64,000 nt of DNA, from assembly GCA_022763185.1 (NCBI GenBank), contig JALEGL010000015.1:202036-266035 (forward strand), in the 5' to 3' direction. Shown here in pieces: positions 1 through 8,639 of the stretch. Within the stretch, counting starts at the first letter, position 1; each line of letters starts with the position of its first letter. The notes below the pieces were generated by a model. The model was not told the origin of the DNA and made no database searches. It saw only the letters and a program-made list of their open reading frames with translations. Origin of the DNA: a bacterium (GTDB lineage: Bacteria > Bdellovibrionota_G > JALEGL01). The position numbers and the translations under genes are program-made.

Positions 1-460
1 CAATAACCACCATCATTCCAAAGCCAGCCAACAACGACAAAGGCCAAGACTTAGCAGCTTTGTTTTTAAGCTGGGCTCGGATTTCTTCAATATTCAACTG
101 TTTTTCTTTAAGTTTATAAAACTGTATACAGGCCCTGTTCAACAAAAAACCGTTGCAAAAAAAAGCCAAAGCTATGGTTACACCCGTTGCTTTAATGGAA
201 CGTAAAGCAAAATAGGCCTCAATAAAAGGCAAAAGTGAAAAAACGGCCAGTAGTGAAAAATACATGGTCCATTGTCTTCTAAAACCTAACCAGAAGGGTA
301 AGAAAAAGAAGGCTCCCCAGTTGGCGCTGAAAGTCATGATGTTCTCATTGTCTTTGGCCTTATCATAAAAGTCTAGCAACTTGTCTGATCCTTCACCACA
401 GTACAAAGCAAAAGTCTCACGGTCAATCCATAGGCTGGTGTCTTTAGAGTTAAATTTCAT
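1..460 (-). CDS. DUF2628-like membrane protein (3' end beyond window)
   Basis: An open frame starts at ATG 460 and runs without a stop to the window edge, so about 153 residues are visible and the C-terminus is missing. After a short polar N-terminus comes an N-W-G-A-F-F-F-L-P-F-W segment, typical of DUF2628 inner-membrane proteins, then further hydrophobic stretches around residues 67-105 and at the truncated end. The function of this family is not known. The gene begins 11 bases after the bcp stop on the same strand, so the two are probably cotranscribed. The family call rests on the N-terminal motif only. Confidence 0.65.
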   Translation of the reverse strand, partial: MKFNSKDTSLWIDRETFALYCGEGSDKLLDFYDKAKDNENIMTFSANWGAFFFLPFWLGFRRQWTMYFSLLAVFSLLPFIEAYFALRSIKATGVTIALAFFCNGFLLNRACIQFYKLKEKQLNIEEIRAQLKNKAAKSWPLSLLAGFGMMVVI

Positions 461-471
461 AGTTGCTTCCT

Positions 472-930
472 TTACTGTTTGAGTTCATCCAATAATTTTT
501 GCGGATGTTCCGCTGCGCGGGTGACTTTAACGGCTTTTTCTATTTTTCCCTGTTCATCAATTAAAAATGTGCTGCGAATTACTCCCATGACTTTTTTACC
601 GTACATGTTTTTTTCGCCAAAGGCACCAAAGCTCTTGGCCAACTCATTGTCCTTGTCCACCAACAAATGAAAGCCAATATCGTATTTATCAATAAATTTT
701 TGATGAGACGCTTGTGAATCTTTGCTCACCCCTAAAATGGTGTAACCCAGTTTTTGATACTCCTTGTACAATTGAGTAAAGCCTTGCGCTTCTTTGGTAC
801 AGCCAGGCGTGCTGTCTTTGGGATAAAAATACAATAAAACTTTTTTACCTTTATATTGGCTTAAAGCAATCACTTCTCCCTGTTCATTGGGTAATTTAAA
901 ATTGGGGGCTTTTTTTCCGACCTCTAGCAT
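472..930 (-). CDS. bcp: Thioredoxin-dependent peroxiredoxin, Bcp/PrxQ family
   Basis: Reduces hydrogen peroxide and organic hydroperoxides in the cytoplasm. The thioredoxin-fold signature D-S-T-P-G-C-T carries the peroxidatic cysteine (residue 44 from the chosen start). It is the only cysteine in the protein: the resolving cysteine that many Bcp proteins have five residues later is replaced, so this is a 1-Cys type. A GTG at 939 is in frame, but AGAGG lies 8 bases before the ATG at 930 and would overlap the GTG, so I chose 930. Length about 152 residues is normal. It precedes the DUF2628-like gene by 11 bases. Confidence 0.92.
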   Translation of the reverse strand: MLEVGKKAPNFKLPNEQGEVIALSQYKGKKVLLYFYPKDSTPGCTKEAQGFTQLYKEYQKLGYTILGVSKDSQASHQKFIDKYDIGFHLLVDKDNELAKSFGAFGEKNMYGKKVMGVIRSTFLIDEQGKIEKAVKVTRAAEHPQKLLDELKQ

Positions 931-1085
931 GATTTTCACCTCTTCATTGTTCCGTTAAAGTTCTATATTTTCCTCTTTCTTCTAAGGTCAAGCATGGTCC
1001 AAGGAAACTTGGTTCAACTATAACAGGCGACCATAATTTTTTTCAATTTTTTTCTCACAGTTTGAGCTTTCTATGCTAAGATGTA

Positions 1086-1114
1086 TTGCTGATTTGGTTG
1101 ATAAAACATAAGAT
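1086..1114 (+). promoter_or_regulatory. Putative sigma70 promoter of dksA
   Basis: TTGCTG at 1086-1091 and TAAGAT at 1109-1114 are separated by 17 bases, a good match to the -35/-10 arrangement, about 75 bases before the dksA start. This is read by eye only. Confidence 0.4.
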
Positions 1115-1187
1115 AAACCCTTTATGTTTGCCTTGCTTTAGCAGTACATGTATAGACCGCAAGTAAATTTGTCCGAGGAGAAGAACA

Positions 1188-1568
1188 ATGGCAAAAAAAT
1201 TAAGCAAAAAAAAATTAGAAGAGTTTCGTAAAGTACTTTTAGAAAAAAAGAAGACTTTGGTGAATGAAGCGGTTGAGACCATGGGAGATTTAACAGAATC
1301 GCAGGAACATTATGCGGATATGACTGACCAAGCCTCAGCTGAAATGGACAGAAATTTTTTGCTGCGTGTGCGTGATCGTGAAAGAAAATTGATCATGAAA
1401 ATCAACTCGGTTATTGCCAAAATAGATGACGGCAGCTATGGCGTGTGTGACCTTTGCGGTGACCTTATTGCTGAAGCCCGTCTTTTAGCCCGTCCAGAAA
1501 CCACACAATGCATTGAGTGCAAAACCGATATGGAAGAAATGGAACGCAAAGCCAAAATGGTTGGCTAA
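1188..1568 (+). CDS. dksA: DksA/TraR-family RNA polymerase regulator
   Basis: Binds in the secondary channel of RNA polymerase and, with ppGpp, retunes rRNA and biosynthetic promoters. The 126 residues show a lysine-rich N-terminal coiled coil, the coiled-coil tip motif D44-x-x-D47-x-A49 found in functional DksA, and a four-cysteine zinc finger (C87, C90, C108, C111). GAGGAG lies at a good distance before ATG 1188. The protein is a little shorter than E. coli DksA but has all the key residues. It stands alone, with its own promoter candidate and a downstream terminator. Confidence 0.92.
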   Translation: MAKKLSKKKLEEFRKVLLEKKKTLVNEAVETMGDLTESQEHYADMTDQASAEMDRNFLLRVRDRERKLIMKINSVIAKIDDGSYGVCDLCGDLIAEARLLARPETTQCIECKTDMEEMERKAKMVG

Positions 1569-1587
1569 TCCATTAAGTATTCAAGCC

Positions 1588-1620
1588 TTTTAGAGAGTCT
1601 TTACAACGGCTCTCTAAATT
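1588..1620 (+). terminator. Rho-independent terminator after dksA
   Basis: TTTAGAGAG at 1589-1597 pairs perfectly with CTCTCTAAA at 1610-1618 around a 12-base loop, 20 bases after the dksA stop. The T tract that follows is weak. Confidence 0.6.
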
Positions 1621-1696
1621 CTTTAAAACCTGTTGTTTCCCTTAATTTAAAGCAGGCTTTTGACCATTGTCATTTTTCATTGTAAAAGCTTTAGCT

Positions 1697-2572
1697 ATGA
1701 CAAAGATTAAAACGGCAGTTATTCCTGCTGCGGGTCTTGGCACCCGGTTTCTACCCGCCACCAAACAAACCCCCAAAGAACTGTTGCCCATTGTTAATCG
1801 ACCCGCCATTGAATACGTCGTAGATGAGCTGGTGGCCAGTGGTATAGAAACAATCATCTTTGTTTTACACCCAAGCAAAATGGCGATTTTAGATCATTTT
1901 AAAGCCAACGAACGCATTGAACAGGCTTTGCAAAGCCCTGACAAACAACACATCTTGCAGGCTGTCACCGCCTATCAGGGCAAAGTCAATTTTGACCATG
2001 TGTTTCAACATGAGGCCAAAGGACTAGGCCATGCTATTTTATGTGCCCAGGAAAAAATAAATGAAGACTATTTTGTCGTGGCCTTACCCGATGATTTGGT
2101 TTTGCATTCCACACCATGTCTTAGACAAATGTTAGCTTGCTTTGAAAAGTATGAAGCCTCGGTTTTAGCTTTAGAGCATGTGCCCATGGAGAAAGTTCAT
2201 CAATACGGCATCATTGCTGGGCCACAGGTGGAAGAAAAGACTTTTAAAGTGGAAGAGATGGTTGAAAAACCCAAAGCCGAGGAGGCTCCCAGCCAAGAGT
2301 CTATCATTGGTCGCTACATTTTGGATAAGCGCATTTTTACTTACATCCAAAACCAGCCCAAAGGTGCCTTGGGAGAAATTCAACTGACAGATGCTTTATT
2401 AACTCTAGCCAAAGAACAAGGTTTGTATGGCTATAGTTTTACTGGCAAACGCTTGGATACCGGTCAACCGCATGGTTTTATTGAAGCCAACATCATGTAT
2501 GCTTTAGAAGAAAATTCTGGCTACAGCGCTCAAGTCAAAGATATCATTCAAAATCTTCGGAACGCGCTTTGA
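1697..2572 (+). CDS. galU: UTP-glucose-1-phosphate uridylyltransferase
   Basis: Makes UDP-glucose from UTP and glucose-1-phosphate for polysaccharide and envelope precursor synthesis. The nucleotide-binding signature P-A-A-G-L-G-T-R-F-L-P is at residues 10-20, followed by the T-K-Q-T-P-K-E-L-L-P segment; later come A-L-P-D-D and V-E-K-P motifs of GalU. An in-frame TTG at 1667 would add ten residues, but ATG 1697 places the family motif at the usual distance from the N-terminus and gives a standard 291 residues. No clear ribosome binding site precedes either start. Flanked by unrelated genes. Confidence 0.92.
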   Translation: MTKIKTAVIPAAGLGTRFLPATKQTPKELLPIVNRPAIEYVVDELVASGIETIIFVLHPSKMAILDHFKANERIEQALQSPDKQHILQAVTAYQGKVNFDHVFQHEAKGLGHAILCAQEKINEDYFVVALPDDLVLHSTPCLRQMLACFEKYEASVLALEHVPMEKVHQYGIIAGPQVEEKTFKVEEMVEKPKAEEAPSQESIIGRYILDKRIFTYIQNQPKGALGEIQLTDALLTLAKEQGLYGYSFTGKRLDTGQPHGFIEANIMYALEENSGYSAQVKDIIQNLRNAL

Positions 2573-2757
2573 ATATATCTATACCTTGTTATAGGACGAC
2601 ATATTTTTTAGCACATGACAATTCTGCATCAGTATAAAAAAAACTAAATTCTCTATTCAACGTAAAGCTGTATAAAACAAAGACTTTATTTGCAGTTGAC
2701 TTTAAGCCAAGAATTGAATAGTTTTTAAGCGAGTTGAATTTACAGTAAGGAGCGGGC

Positions 2758-3324
2758 ATGAAAGCTTTAGGAATCGCCGTGATGTTGGCTTGGAGCATGT
2801 GCTTTGCACAGCAGGCGCCGCAAGCACCCTATCAGCTAAAGGTTAACTCCGTCACTTATACATCAGATACTCTAAATCTCAGCGATGACGCCTTAGGCAG
2901 CTTGGCGCAGTTTCTCAACCTTTTTCATGGGACCTATTCACCCAGCAACGAGTGCAACGCTGCTTTTCAACAGCTCACTTTCAGCAAAGCCTTGATTGAA
3001 TGCAATGAAAAAAATGAATCTTTTATCAGCATAGGCATAAGCAAAGGCTCTGAGGCCAGTTCAGAAAATACCATCATCGGAACGGTGACCAAGCATATGA
3101 CCAAAACCGAATATAAAGATGGAATTCCCACAACAAGTAAGGTTTTATTTTCAACAAAGGGAAGCTATGATCAAAGCGCGTCAACATTGAAGCAGAGCAT
3201 TGATATGATGGGCCATCTTATTGAAGAAACCTATAAGTTAACCGATCAAGGCCTTTACGTGGTCTATGATTCCAATCAACTGGGCAGCATTGACTGCCGT
3301 TATGAACGATTTGTCCAGCCTTAA
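2758..3324 (+). CDS. Secreted protein of unknown function, paralogue A
   Basis: The first 18 residues form a short Sec signal peptide ending at C-F-A-Q, so the product is probably periplasmic. AAGGAG lies just before ATG 2758. I recognise no known domain. The mature part aligns along its length with the next gene: both have a G-T-Y-x-x-x-x-x-C-N segment, a T-I-[IL]-G-[TS]-V segment, a K-G-S-[YF]-[DN]-Q-[SA] or equivalent segment, and end with a short strand containing a cysteine (I-D-C-R / I-S-C-V). The two conserved cysteines could form a disulfide. Tandem duplication is the simplest explanation. Confidence 0.75.
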   Translation: MKALGIAVMLAWSMCFAQQAPQAPYQLKVNSVTYTSDTLNLSDDALGSLAQFLNLFHGTYSPSNECNAAFQQLTFSKALIECNEKNESFISIGISKGSEASSENTIIGTVTKHMTKTEYKDGIPTTSKVLFSTKGSYDQSASTLKQSIDMMGHLIEETYKLTDQGLYVVYDSNQLGSIDCRYERFVQP

Positions 3325-3334
3325 TTTAAAATCA

Positions 3335-3373
3335 TCAAGGTCAATGCGTCGCGCTATATAGCCTTGACTTTTT
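3335..3373 (+). terminator. Possible weak terminator between the paralogues
   Basis: TCAAGG at 3335-3340 pairs with CCTTGA at 3362-3367 and is followed by CTTTTTC. The stem is short and the loop long, so this is tentative. Confidence 0.3.
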
Positions 3374-3428
3374 CATTTTAATCTCTTAGTTATGCTTGCA
3401 ACACATCAACGATGTAGAAAGGGAAGAA

Positions 3429-4001
3429 ATGAAAAAAATAGTTTTAATATTAATATTGATCAGCTTTAGCGTGTTTGCACAGAATACGTCTACACTTAAC
3501 TTGGAAAATCCAAAATATACGTCAACTACAATGATGTACAGTTCATCGGCAATCACAAACATTCTTCAAGCTTTGAATAATTTCTACGGTACGTATCAAG
3601 CTCAAAGTGACTGCAATGAAATTTTGTTTAGGACCTTCGTGTTCTCTTCACCCTATGTAGGCCAAACCAATATCGGAACCCGCATTGTAGGAATTGATTT
3701 AACTAAAAACAACAGTACTAATCTTGATGAGACTATCTTGGGTAGCGTTGAGTACGACGCGACTTTGGTGGAAACATATAATCCTCCTTTAAGAGATGGT
3801 AGGACCGGTGCAACCACAACGGGAAAATACAAAGTCACGGGATCATTCAATCAAGCAGATTTAATTTTAACCCGTGTCATCAATGAGTTTGGAGATGAGA
3901 TCAAAGAAGAGTATCAATACTTTACAGATAGCGATACTTTAAAAGTCACTTACAGTTCCAGAACTGCGCCTACGATCTCATGCGTTTTTGAAAAACAATA
4001 A
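3429..4001 (+). CDS. Secreted protein of unknown function, paralogue B
   Basis: Start chosen at ATG 3429, which follows a purine-rich GAAAGGGAAG stretch and gives a clean signal peptide (K-K-I, a hydrophobic run, cleavage near F-A-Q). An upstream in-frame ATG at 3396 would put eleven polar residues before the signal. The mature 170 or so residues match the preceding gene in order and spacing, including the paired cysteines. The family is not recognised. The pair lies between galU and priA and is followed by a strong terminator. Confidence 0.75.
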   Translation: MKKIVLILILISFSVFAQNTSTLNLENPKYTSTTMMYSSSAITNILQALNNFYGTYQAQSDCNEILFRTFVFSSPYVGQTNIGTRIVGIDLTKNNSTNLDETILGSVEYDATLVETYNPPLRDGRTGATTTGKYKVTGSFNQADLILTRVINEFGDEIKEEYQYFTDSDTLKVTYSSRTAPTISCVFEKQ

Positions 4002-4031
4002 GCAAAATTTTTTGATTGATAAACTTCATTA

Positions 4032-4055
4032 AGCCCTGCACAGCAGGGCTTTTTT
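4032..4055 (+). terminator. Strong rho-independent terminator
   Basis: AGCCCTGC at 4032-4039, a three-base loop, GCAGGGCT at 4043-4050, then a run of T to 4055. It ends the transcript of the small secreted paralogues. Confidence 0.9.
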
Positions 4056-4072
4056 AGTATATAACACCTACT

Positions 4073-6499
4073 GTGCCACAGCTGGTTGACATAGCGCTGA
4101 CGCTACCTTTGGATCAGACCTACACTTATACCGTGCCTGAAGGTTTGGAGCCCAAGCTTGGGCAAAGGGTGCTGGTTCCTTTTCACAATAGAACCTTGAC
4201 CGGCTTTGTCTTTTCCAGTGCGCGAGCTCTGTCTAAAAAAGATCAAGAGAGCAAGCGTCGCTATAAAAGCATTCATTCTTTTCTTGACCCTGAAGCCATG
4301 CTCAGCGCCGAACAAATAGAGTTGGTTCACTTTCTGAGTCAGCACTATGGTGCTTCTTTGGGAGACAGTTTAAACTGCGTTTTACCCCCAGGATTGCTCA
4401 AACAAAGCAAGCGTAAAATTACGGTTCTTCATACGGACGTCGTGCACCCACAAACAGATGTTCAGAACGTGTGGCAGCATCTTTATGGAAGACAAAACCT
4501 AGACTACTCTTACTTTTTGCGTCAACATCCCAAAAGTCAAAAAGCTTTAAATACCTTGGTCAAAGAAGCTTGGATTCGCATTGAGCAAACTTTGCAAAAC
4601 GATAAAGCCAAAGAGCATTATGAAAGTTTTTATTCTCTATCCAAAACGGTCAAAGCCTTTCCCCGCTTGGGTAAGAATCAAAAAAAACTCTTGGACCTTT
4701 TTTTAAATGAAAGCGTGATCATCAGCAAAACAGATCTTGCACAGGTGGATAAAAAACTTATGCAAACGGCAAAAGACCTGGTTCAAAAAGGTATTCTGCA
4801 TGAAGAAAAAACGCTTAAGAATTTAAAGAGTCACGATATCTTTATGCATGCCCCCAAGCATCAGCTCAATCAAGATCAGCAGCAAGCCGTGGATCAGGTC
4901 AACGCAGCGATCAAAAATAATACTCATGAAGAGTTTTTACTTTATGGTCCAACAGGCAGCGGCAAAACCGAAGTGTATTTAAACTGTGCTCAAGCGGCCT
5001 TAGCCCAAGGCAAAACAGTATTGGCTTTGGTTCCAGAAATCGCGTTGACACCGCAGTTTATTGGAAGATTCAGAGCCCGCTTTGCTGATCAAGTCGCCGT
5101 ATTGCACAGCGCTTTAAACGCCAGTGAACGTTTGACCCAGTGGCAAAGAATTGTTCGCAAAGAAGCAACCGTTGTCATTGGGGCACGCAGTGCTGTGTTT
5201 TCACCTTTGGACAACATTGGCCTTATTATCTTAGATGAAGAGCATGACAGCTCTTACAAACAGCACGAAGGTTTAAAATACCACTGCAAACATTTGGCGC
5301 AAAAGCGTGGCAAAGACCATGATGCCGTTTTGCTGATGGGCTCTGCCACGCCCAGCATGGAAAGTTTTTATGCCAGTACATCGGAACAAGTACAATACAT
5401 AGAGTTAAAAAACCGTGCCCATCAAAACAGCCAACTGGCTGACACCGAAATCATTAACATCAAACATGAATTTAAAACTTTTGGTGAAAAAGGCTTGATT
5501 TCTGAAAAACTTAAAACGGCTCTGCAAGAAACTTTGGAAAAAGGTCAGCAGTCGGTTGTTTTTCTTAACCGGCGTGGCTTTGCTCCCATCATTCTATGCA
5601 CCAGTTGCGGTGAAAGCCAAAAATGCCAGCATTGCAGTGTGGCCTTAACCTACCATAAAAAAAGCCAAAGCTACGAGTGTCATTACTGTGGCTTTAGCAA
5701 ACCCAAACAAAGCCGCTGTGGCCAATGCCAACAGGGCAAAGTCATTCACTTGGGCCTAGGAACCGAAGCGGTGGAGCTGGAATTGCAGCGCTACTTTCCA
5801 GATGCCAACATAGCGCGCATGGATCGAGATATTTTAAAAAAGAAAAATGCCCATAAAGACTTGTTGCAACAATTGGCCTACGGTCAAATTGATATTTTGG
5901 TGGGCACACAAATGGTGACCAAAGGTTTGGATATAGAAAACGTAACGCTGGTTGGGGTTTTGTTGGCCGATCAAAGTTTGCACTTTCCAGATTTTAGAGC
6001 GGCAGAAACCACCTTTGCTTTGTTAACCCAGGTCATTGGCCGCAGTGGAAGAGGGCAGTTTAAAGGCAAAGCCTTAATTCAAACCATGCAGCCTGATCAT
6101 TACGCCATTAAACATGCTGTGCAACAAGATTACCCTGGTTTTTATCAACAAGAAATTCAATTTAGACAAGAGTTGGCTTATCCACCTTTTGAGCACATGG
6201 TATTGTTTAACATCAGTAGTAAAGAAGAGCAGCTCTGCCAACACACAGCGCAGTGGTTGGGCAAACAGGCTCAACAGTGGCAAAGCAATTTAAACGTAGA
6301 TCTTTCTTTTTTGGGACCGGCACCATCCCCTTTAAAAAAAATAAACAAGGTTTACCGCTTTCAATTTTTGCTCAAAGCCAAAAACAAGAACACCCTGCAC
6401 GACTTTGCTTTAAAACTGCACCATGCCGCTAAGTTGGCTTTGGCTCAAAATAAAAAGGTCAATCTCCATATGGACATTGACCCTTATCATTTTTTATAA
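4073..6499 (+). CDS. priA: Primosomal replication restart helicase PriA
   Basis: A 3'-5' DNA helicase that recognises stalled forks and reloads the replisome. The helicase core shows Walker A G-P-T-G-S-G-K-T at 292-299 and the D-E-E-H box at 388-391. The zinc-binding module has all eight cysteines (509, 512, 518, 521, 536, 539, 549, 552), followed by the G-T-Q-M-V-T-K-G-L-D and Q-V-I-G-R-S-G-R motifs. At 808 residues it is somewhat longer than E. coli PriA. The start is GTG 4073, giving P-Q-L-V-D-I-A-L; no clear ribosome binding site is visible and the start lies close behind a terminator. Confidence 0.95.
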   Translation: MPQLVDIALTLPLDQTYTYTVPEGLEPKLGQRVLVPFHNRTLTGFVFSSARALSKKDQESKRRYKSIHSFLDPEAMLSAEQIELVHFLSQHYGASLGDSLNCVLPPGLLKQSKRKITVLHTDVVHPQTDVQNVWQHLYGRQNLDYSYFLRQHPKSQKALNTLVKEAWIRIEQTLQNDKAKEHYESFYSLSKTVKAFPRLGKNQKKLLDLFLNESVIISKTDLAQVDKKLMQTAKDLVQKGILHEEKTLKNLKSHDIFMHAPKHQLNQDQQQAVDQVNAAIKNNTHEEFLLYGPTGSGKTEVYLNCAQAALAQGKTVLALVPEIALTPQFIGRFRARFADQVAVLHSALNASERLTQWQRIVRKEATVVIGARSAVFSPLDNIGLIILDEEHDSSYKQHEGLKYHCKHLAQKRGKDHDAVLLMGSATPSMESFYASTSEQVQYIELKNRAHQNSQLADTEIINIKHEFKTFGEKGLISEKLKTALQETLEKGQQSVVFLNRRGFAPIILCTSCGESQKCQHCSVALTYHKKSQSYECHYCGFSKPKQSRCGQCQQGKVIHLGLGTEAVELELQRYFPDANIARMDRDILKKKNAHKDLLQQLAYGQIDILVGTQMVTKGLDIENVTLVGVLLADQSLHFPDFRAAETTFALLTQVIGRSGRGQFKGKALIQTMQPDHYAIKHAVQQDYPGFYQQEIQFRQELAYPPFEHMVLFNISSKEEQLCQHTAQWLGKQAQQWQSNLNVDLSFLGPAPSPLKKINKVYRFQFLLKAKNKNTLHDFALKLHHAAKLALAQNKKVNLHMDIDPYHFL

Positions 6500-6508
6500 A
6501 TAAGCTGC

Positions 6509-7135
6509 TTAGCTAATTCTGGCTTTACAATAATATTCAATAAAGACAATGTTGTTTTGATTCAGTCCTTGAACAAAGGATTGTAAAGGTAACTCATAGT
6601 TTTTGTATTTAAAAATCAAGCCGTATTGGCTGTTGTACTGAAAAGAAAGCGGTTCAAACACCAAGCGACTAGGAAAATCTCTTTCTGCTGTACCGGACAT
6701 CATCATCTCCGTTGGTAAAACAAAAACTCTTGCGTAAGCTTTTGGACATGCTTCTGTGTTAGGAATGATCTCTTCTTTTAAAAAGTTATCTAGATCTATA
6801 TTCAAAGCTTTTTTACTCATATTCTCTAGATATTTAATTTGATAAGCTGCTCGCCTGCGGTAATAAACCACTTCATCAATGTAATAATCATTGTTGCTGA
6901 CCTTAACAACTTCCTCTGAGTGTTTTTGTTTTCCATCTGCTTTTATTGGAAGAATATGACGTGAATCATGACGCTGCATAAAAATATGACCATCATGAAA
7001 CAAGGTCCAAAAATTAACATCCACATCGTTGATCTCTATTTTTTCAACAGACCTTGGATTAACCAACTGCGCCCAAGAATTGCTTACAGCGCATAAGATA
7101 GCCAAAATACTTAGTTTTAATTTTAAATGCTTCAT
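6509..7135 (-). CDS. Secreted protein of unknown function
   Basis: A 208-residue protein with a signal peptide (basic K-H-L-K-L-K, hydrophobic core, cleavage near S-W-A-Q at residue 22). GGGGAG lies seven bases before ATG 7135, supporting the start. The mature part is rich in charged and aromatic residues with two cysteines and no motif I recognise. It converges with priA, whose stop is ten bases away. Predicted location is the periplasm or outer surface. Confidence 0.7.
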   Translation of the reverse strand: MKHLKLKLSILAILCAVSNSWAQLVNPRSVEKIEINDVDVNFWTLFHDGHIFMQRHDSRHILPIKADGKQKHSEEVVKVSNNDYYIDEVVYYRRRAAYQIKYLENMSKKALNIDLDNFLKEEIIPNTEACPKAYARVFVLPTEMMMSGTAERDFPSRLVFEPLSFQYNSQYGLIFKYKNYELPLQSFVQGLNQNNIVFIEYYCKARIS

Positions 7136-7251
7136 TTGTATTCTCCCCTAAAAAACTTTATTTTTATTATTTACGCAAAACAGCAATTTTTGTCAAAAAC
7201 ATATTTTGTCTTATTATTTCAGGCCTGACATCTTGATCAATGCTCTAATAC

Positions 7252-7317
7252 GGGGACAGCTACCTTAATTGCGTTGAAAATATAGGCACCTCTCCTTTGA
7301 ATAAAGGTAGCTGTCCC
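7252..7317. repeat. REP-like palindrome with GGGGACAG tag
   Basis: AGGTAGCTGTCCC-type arms: GGGACAGCTACCTT (7253-7266) is repeated inverted and exact at 7304-7317 around a 37-base loop. The CGGGGACAG tag recurs at 10482 and 57639. This resembles the non-autonomous REP elements moved by RAYT (Y1-family) transposases; no transposase is in the window. Confidence 0.6.
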
Positions 7318-7340
7318 TTTAATAAAATAGAGTTAATTTT

Positions 7341-7370
7341 TTGACATGTTTGTACAAAGTCTGTTTTAAA
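7341..7370 (+). promoter_or_regulatory. Putative sigma70 promoter of bioY
   Basis: A perfect TTGACA at 7341-7346 and TTTAAA at 7365-7370 with an 18-base spacer, about 50 bases upstream of the bioY start. The spacer contains the small palindrome TTGTACAA; I see no convincing BirA operator. Confidence 0.5.
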
Positions 7371-7418
7371 ATAGGCCACACAAGCAAACAACCATTCTTT
7401 TTAACAAGGAGTTTTTTT

Positions 7419-8024
7419 ATGCACAAACCTTCCACGATTTCACCGTCAACCCCCTTAATTGATGTCCTGTGGCACACAGATGCCTTTACTCAAGGCGAGC
7501 GTTTGTTGCGTCAGCTGACTTTGATTGTTGTGGGATCTTTGTTAATGGCTGCCAGTGCTTATGTTGAAATTCCTTTTTATCCCGTGCCCATCACCGGCCA
7601 AACCTTTGCTGTGATTTTAATTTCCTTATGCTTTGGCAGCCGTCTGGCATTTTTAAGCACCTTGACTTATTTGGCAGAAGGCGCTTTGGGTTTACCCGTC
7701 TTTGCCGGCGGTGCCGGTGGCTTTATCCACTTGTTTTCCCCCTCTGGTGGTTATTTGTTTGGATTTTTAGCGGCTTCTTTGCTCAGTGGCTTATTTGCAG
7801 AAAAAGGCTATGACAAGCACCCCATCAAATTGGCCTTGGCCATCACCTTGGGGCATGCAGTCATTTTTGCCTTTGGTTTAATGGGCTTGGGCTTGTATTT
7901 TGGTTTTGATCAACCTTTGTTAAGCTGGGGCTTGATTCCTTTTATTCCTGGTCTATGCGTAAAAACTTTGGCCATTTTAGCAGTACTGTCACCCACATGG
8001 GCTTTGGTCAAACGTTTTAAATAA
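7419..8024 (+). CDS. bioY: Biotin ECF transporter substrate-binding subunit BioY
   Basis: Inner-membrane S component that captures biotin for uptake, alone or with an ECF energising module. AAGGAG ends seven bases before ATG 7419; an upstream TTG at 7341 coincides with a -35 box and is unlikely to be used. The 201 residues show about six membrane segments and BioY motifs: V-P-F-Y-P-V-P-[IT]-T-like I-P-F-Y-P-V-P-I-T-G-Q-T, then T-Y-L-A-E-G-A-L-G-L-P-V-F-A-G-G and P-S-G-G-Y-L-F-G-F. No bioM/bioN genes or biotin synthesis genes are nearby. Confidence 0.9.
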   Translation: MHKPSTISPSTPLIDVLWHTDAFTQGERLLRQLTLIVVGSLLMAASAYVEIPFYPVPITGQTFAVILISLCFGSRLAFLSTLTYLAEGALGLPVFAGGAGGFIHLFSPSGGYLFGFLAASLLSGLFAEKGYDKHPIKLALAITLGHAVIFAFGLMGLGLYFGFDQPLLSWGLIPFIPGLCVKTLAILAVLSPTWALVKRFK

Positions 8025-8029
8025 ACCCT

Positions 8030-8070
8030 AAAGTACCCAAAGGTACCGGCTACCTTTGGGTACTTTTTTT
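8030..8070 (+). terminator. Strong terminator after bioY
   Basis: A 16-base arm at 8030-8045 (containing AGTACCCAAAGGTA) pairs with 8051-8066 around a five-base loop and ends in a T run to 8070. Confidence 0.9.
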
Positions 8071-8075
8071 GTAGC

Positions 8076-8639
8076 ATGAACCTTGTATTTCAAACTGCTG
8101 ACTTGCTTTTTCAAAAACGTTTGGGCCTCACAGGTGAGGCCATTGTGGCTTCACGCTCAGTATTAAATGAAGCCGAGTTCAACCATGTTGCGTTTTTTAT
8201 ATCTGATGCTCATTTGATCCATGCTGTAGACCCACACGGTGTGGAAAAAATTGCTTTGTCTGCTTTGTTAAGTTCTGGTCAAAACGTTCAAGTGATGCGT
8301 ATAAAGCATTTAAATTCACGGTCAAAGACCTTGGCTTTAAAAAAAGCTCTCACACAACTTGGAAAACGCTATGATTTTGATTTTTCAGGAAATACAGACA
8401 AAGCTTTTTATTGCAGCAGCCTGATCCAATATTTATTTCCACAGTACTTTAAGCAACAGCCGATGACCTTTAAAGATAAAAACACACAAACCTTTCACCC
8501 GCATTGGCTTGAGCATTTTGATAAACTTGGAAAAGCTATTCCAGAAGGCGCTTTAGGAACACATCCTATGGGTTTATTTCAATCCAACTGTTTGGCACCT
8601 GTTCCTCAAAGCCATGGCATACCTTTACAAAACGTTTAA
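8076..8639 (+). CDS. YiiX/YebB-like permuted papain-fold protein
   Basis: Resembles the YiiX/DUF830 group of permuted NlpC/P60-type cysteine hydrolases, which cleave amide or ester bonds in peptidoglycan or lipid substrates. The family order is visible: an N-terminal D-L-L-F-Q, then the H of N-H37-V (general base), and later Y-D-F-D-F and the nucleophile in F-Y-C113-S-S-L-I. No signal peptide is seen, so the substrate and location are uncertain. Its stop overlaps the 3' end of the convergent HIT gene by four bases, and it starts only a few bases after the bioY terminator. Confidence 0.7.
   Translation: MNLVFQTADLLFQKRLGLTGEAIVASRSVLNEAEFNHVAFFISDAHLIHAVDPHGVEKIALSALLSSGQNVQVMRIKHLNSRSKTLALKKALTQLGKRYDFDFSGNTDKAFYCSSLIQYLFPQYFKQQPMTFKDKNTQTFHPHWLEHFDKLGKAIPEGALGTHPMGLFQSNCLAPVPQSHGIPLQNV

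Noticed and set aside
7136-7418. BirA operator upstream of bioY
   Set aside because: Only a small TTGTACAA palindrome is present; it does not match the long spaced BirA site.
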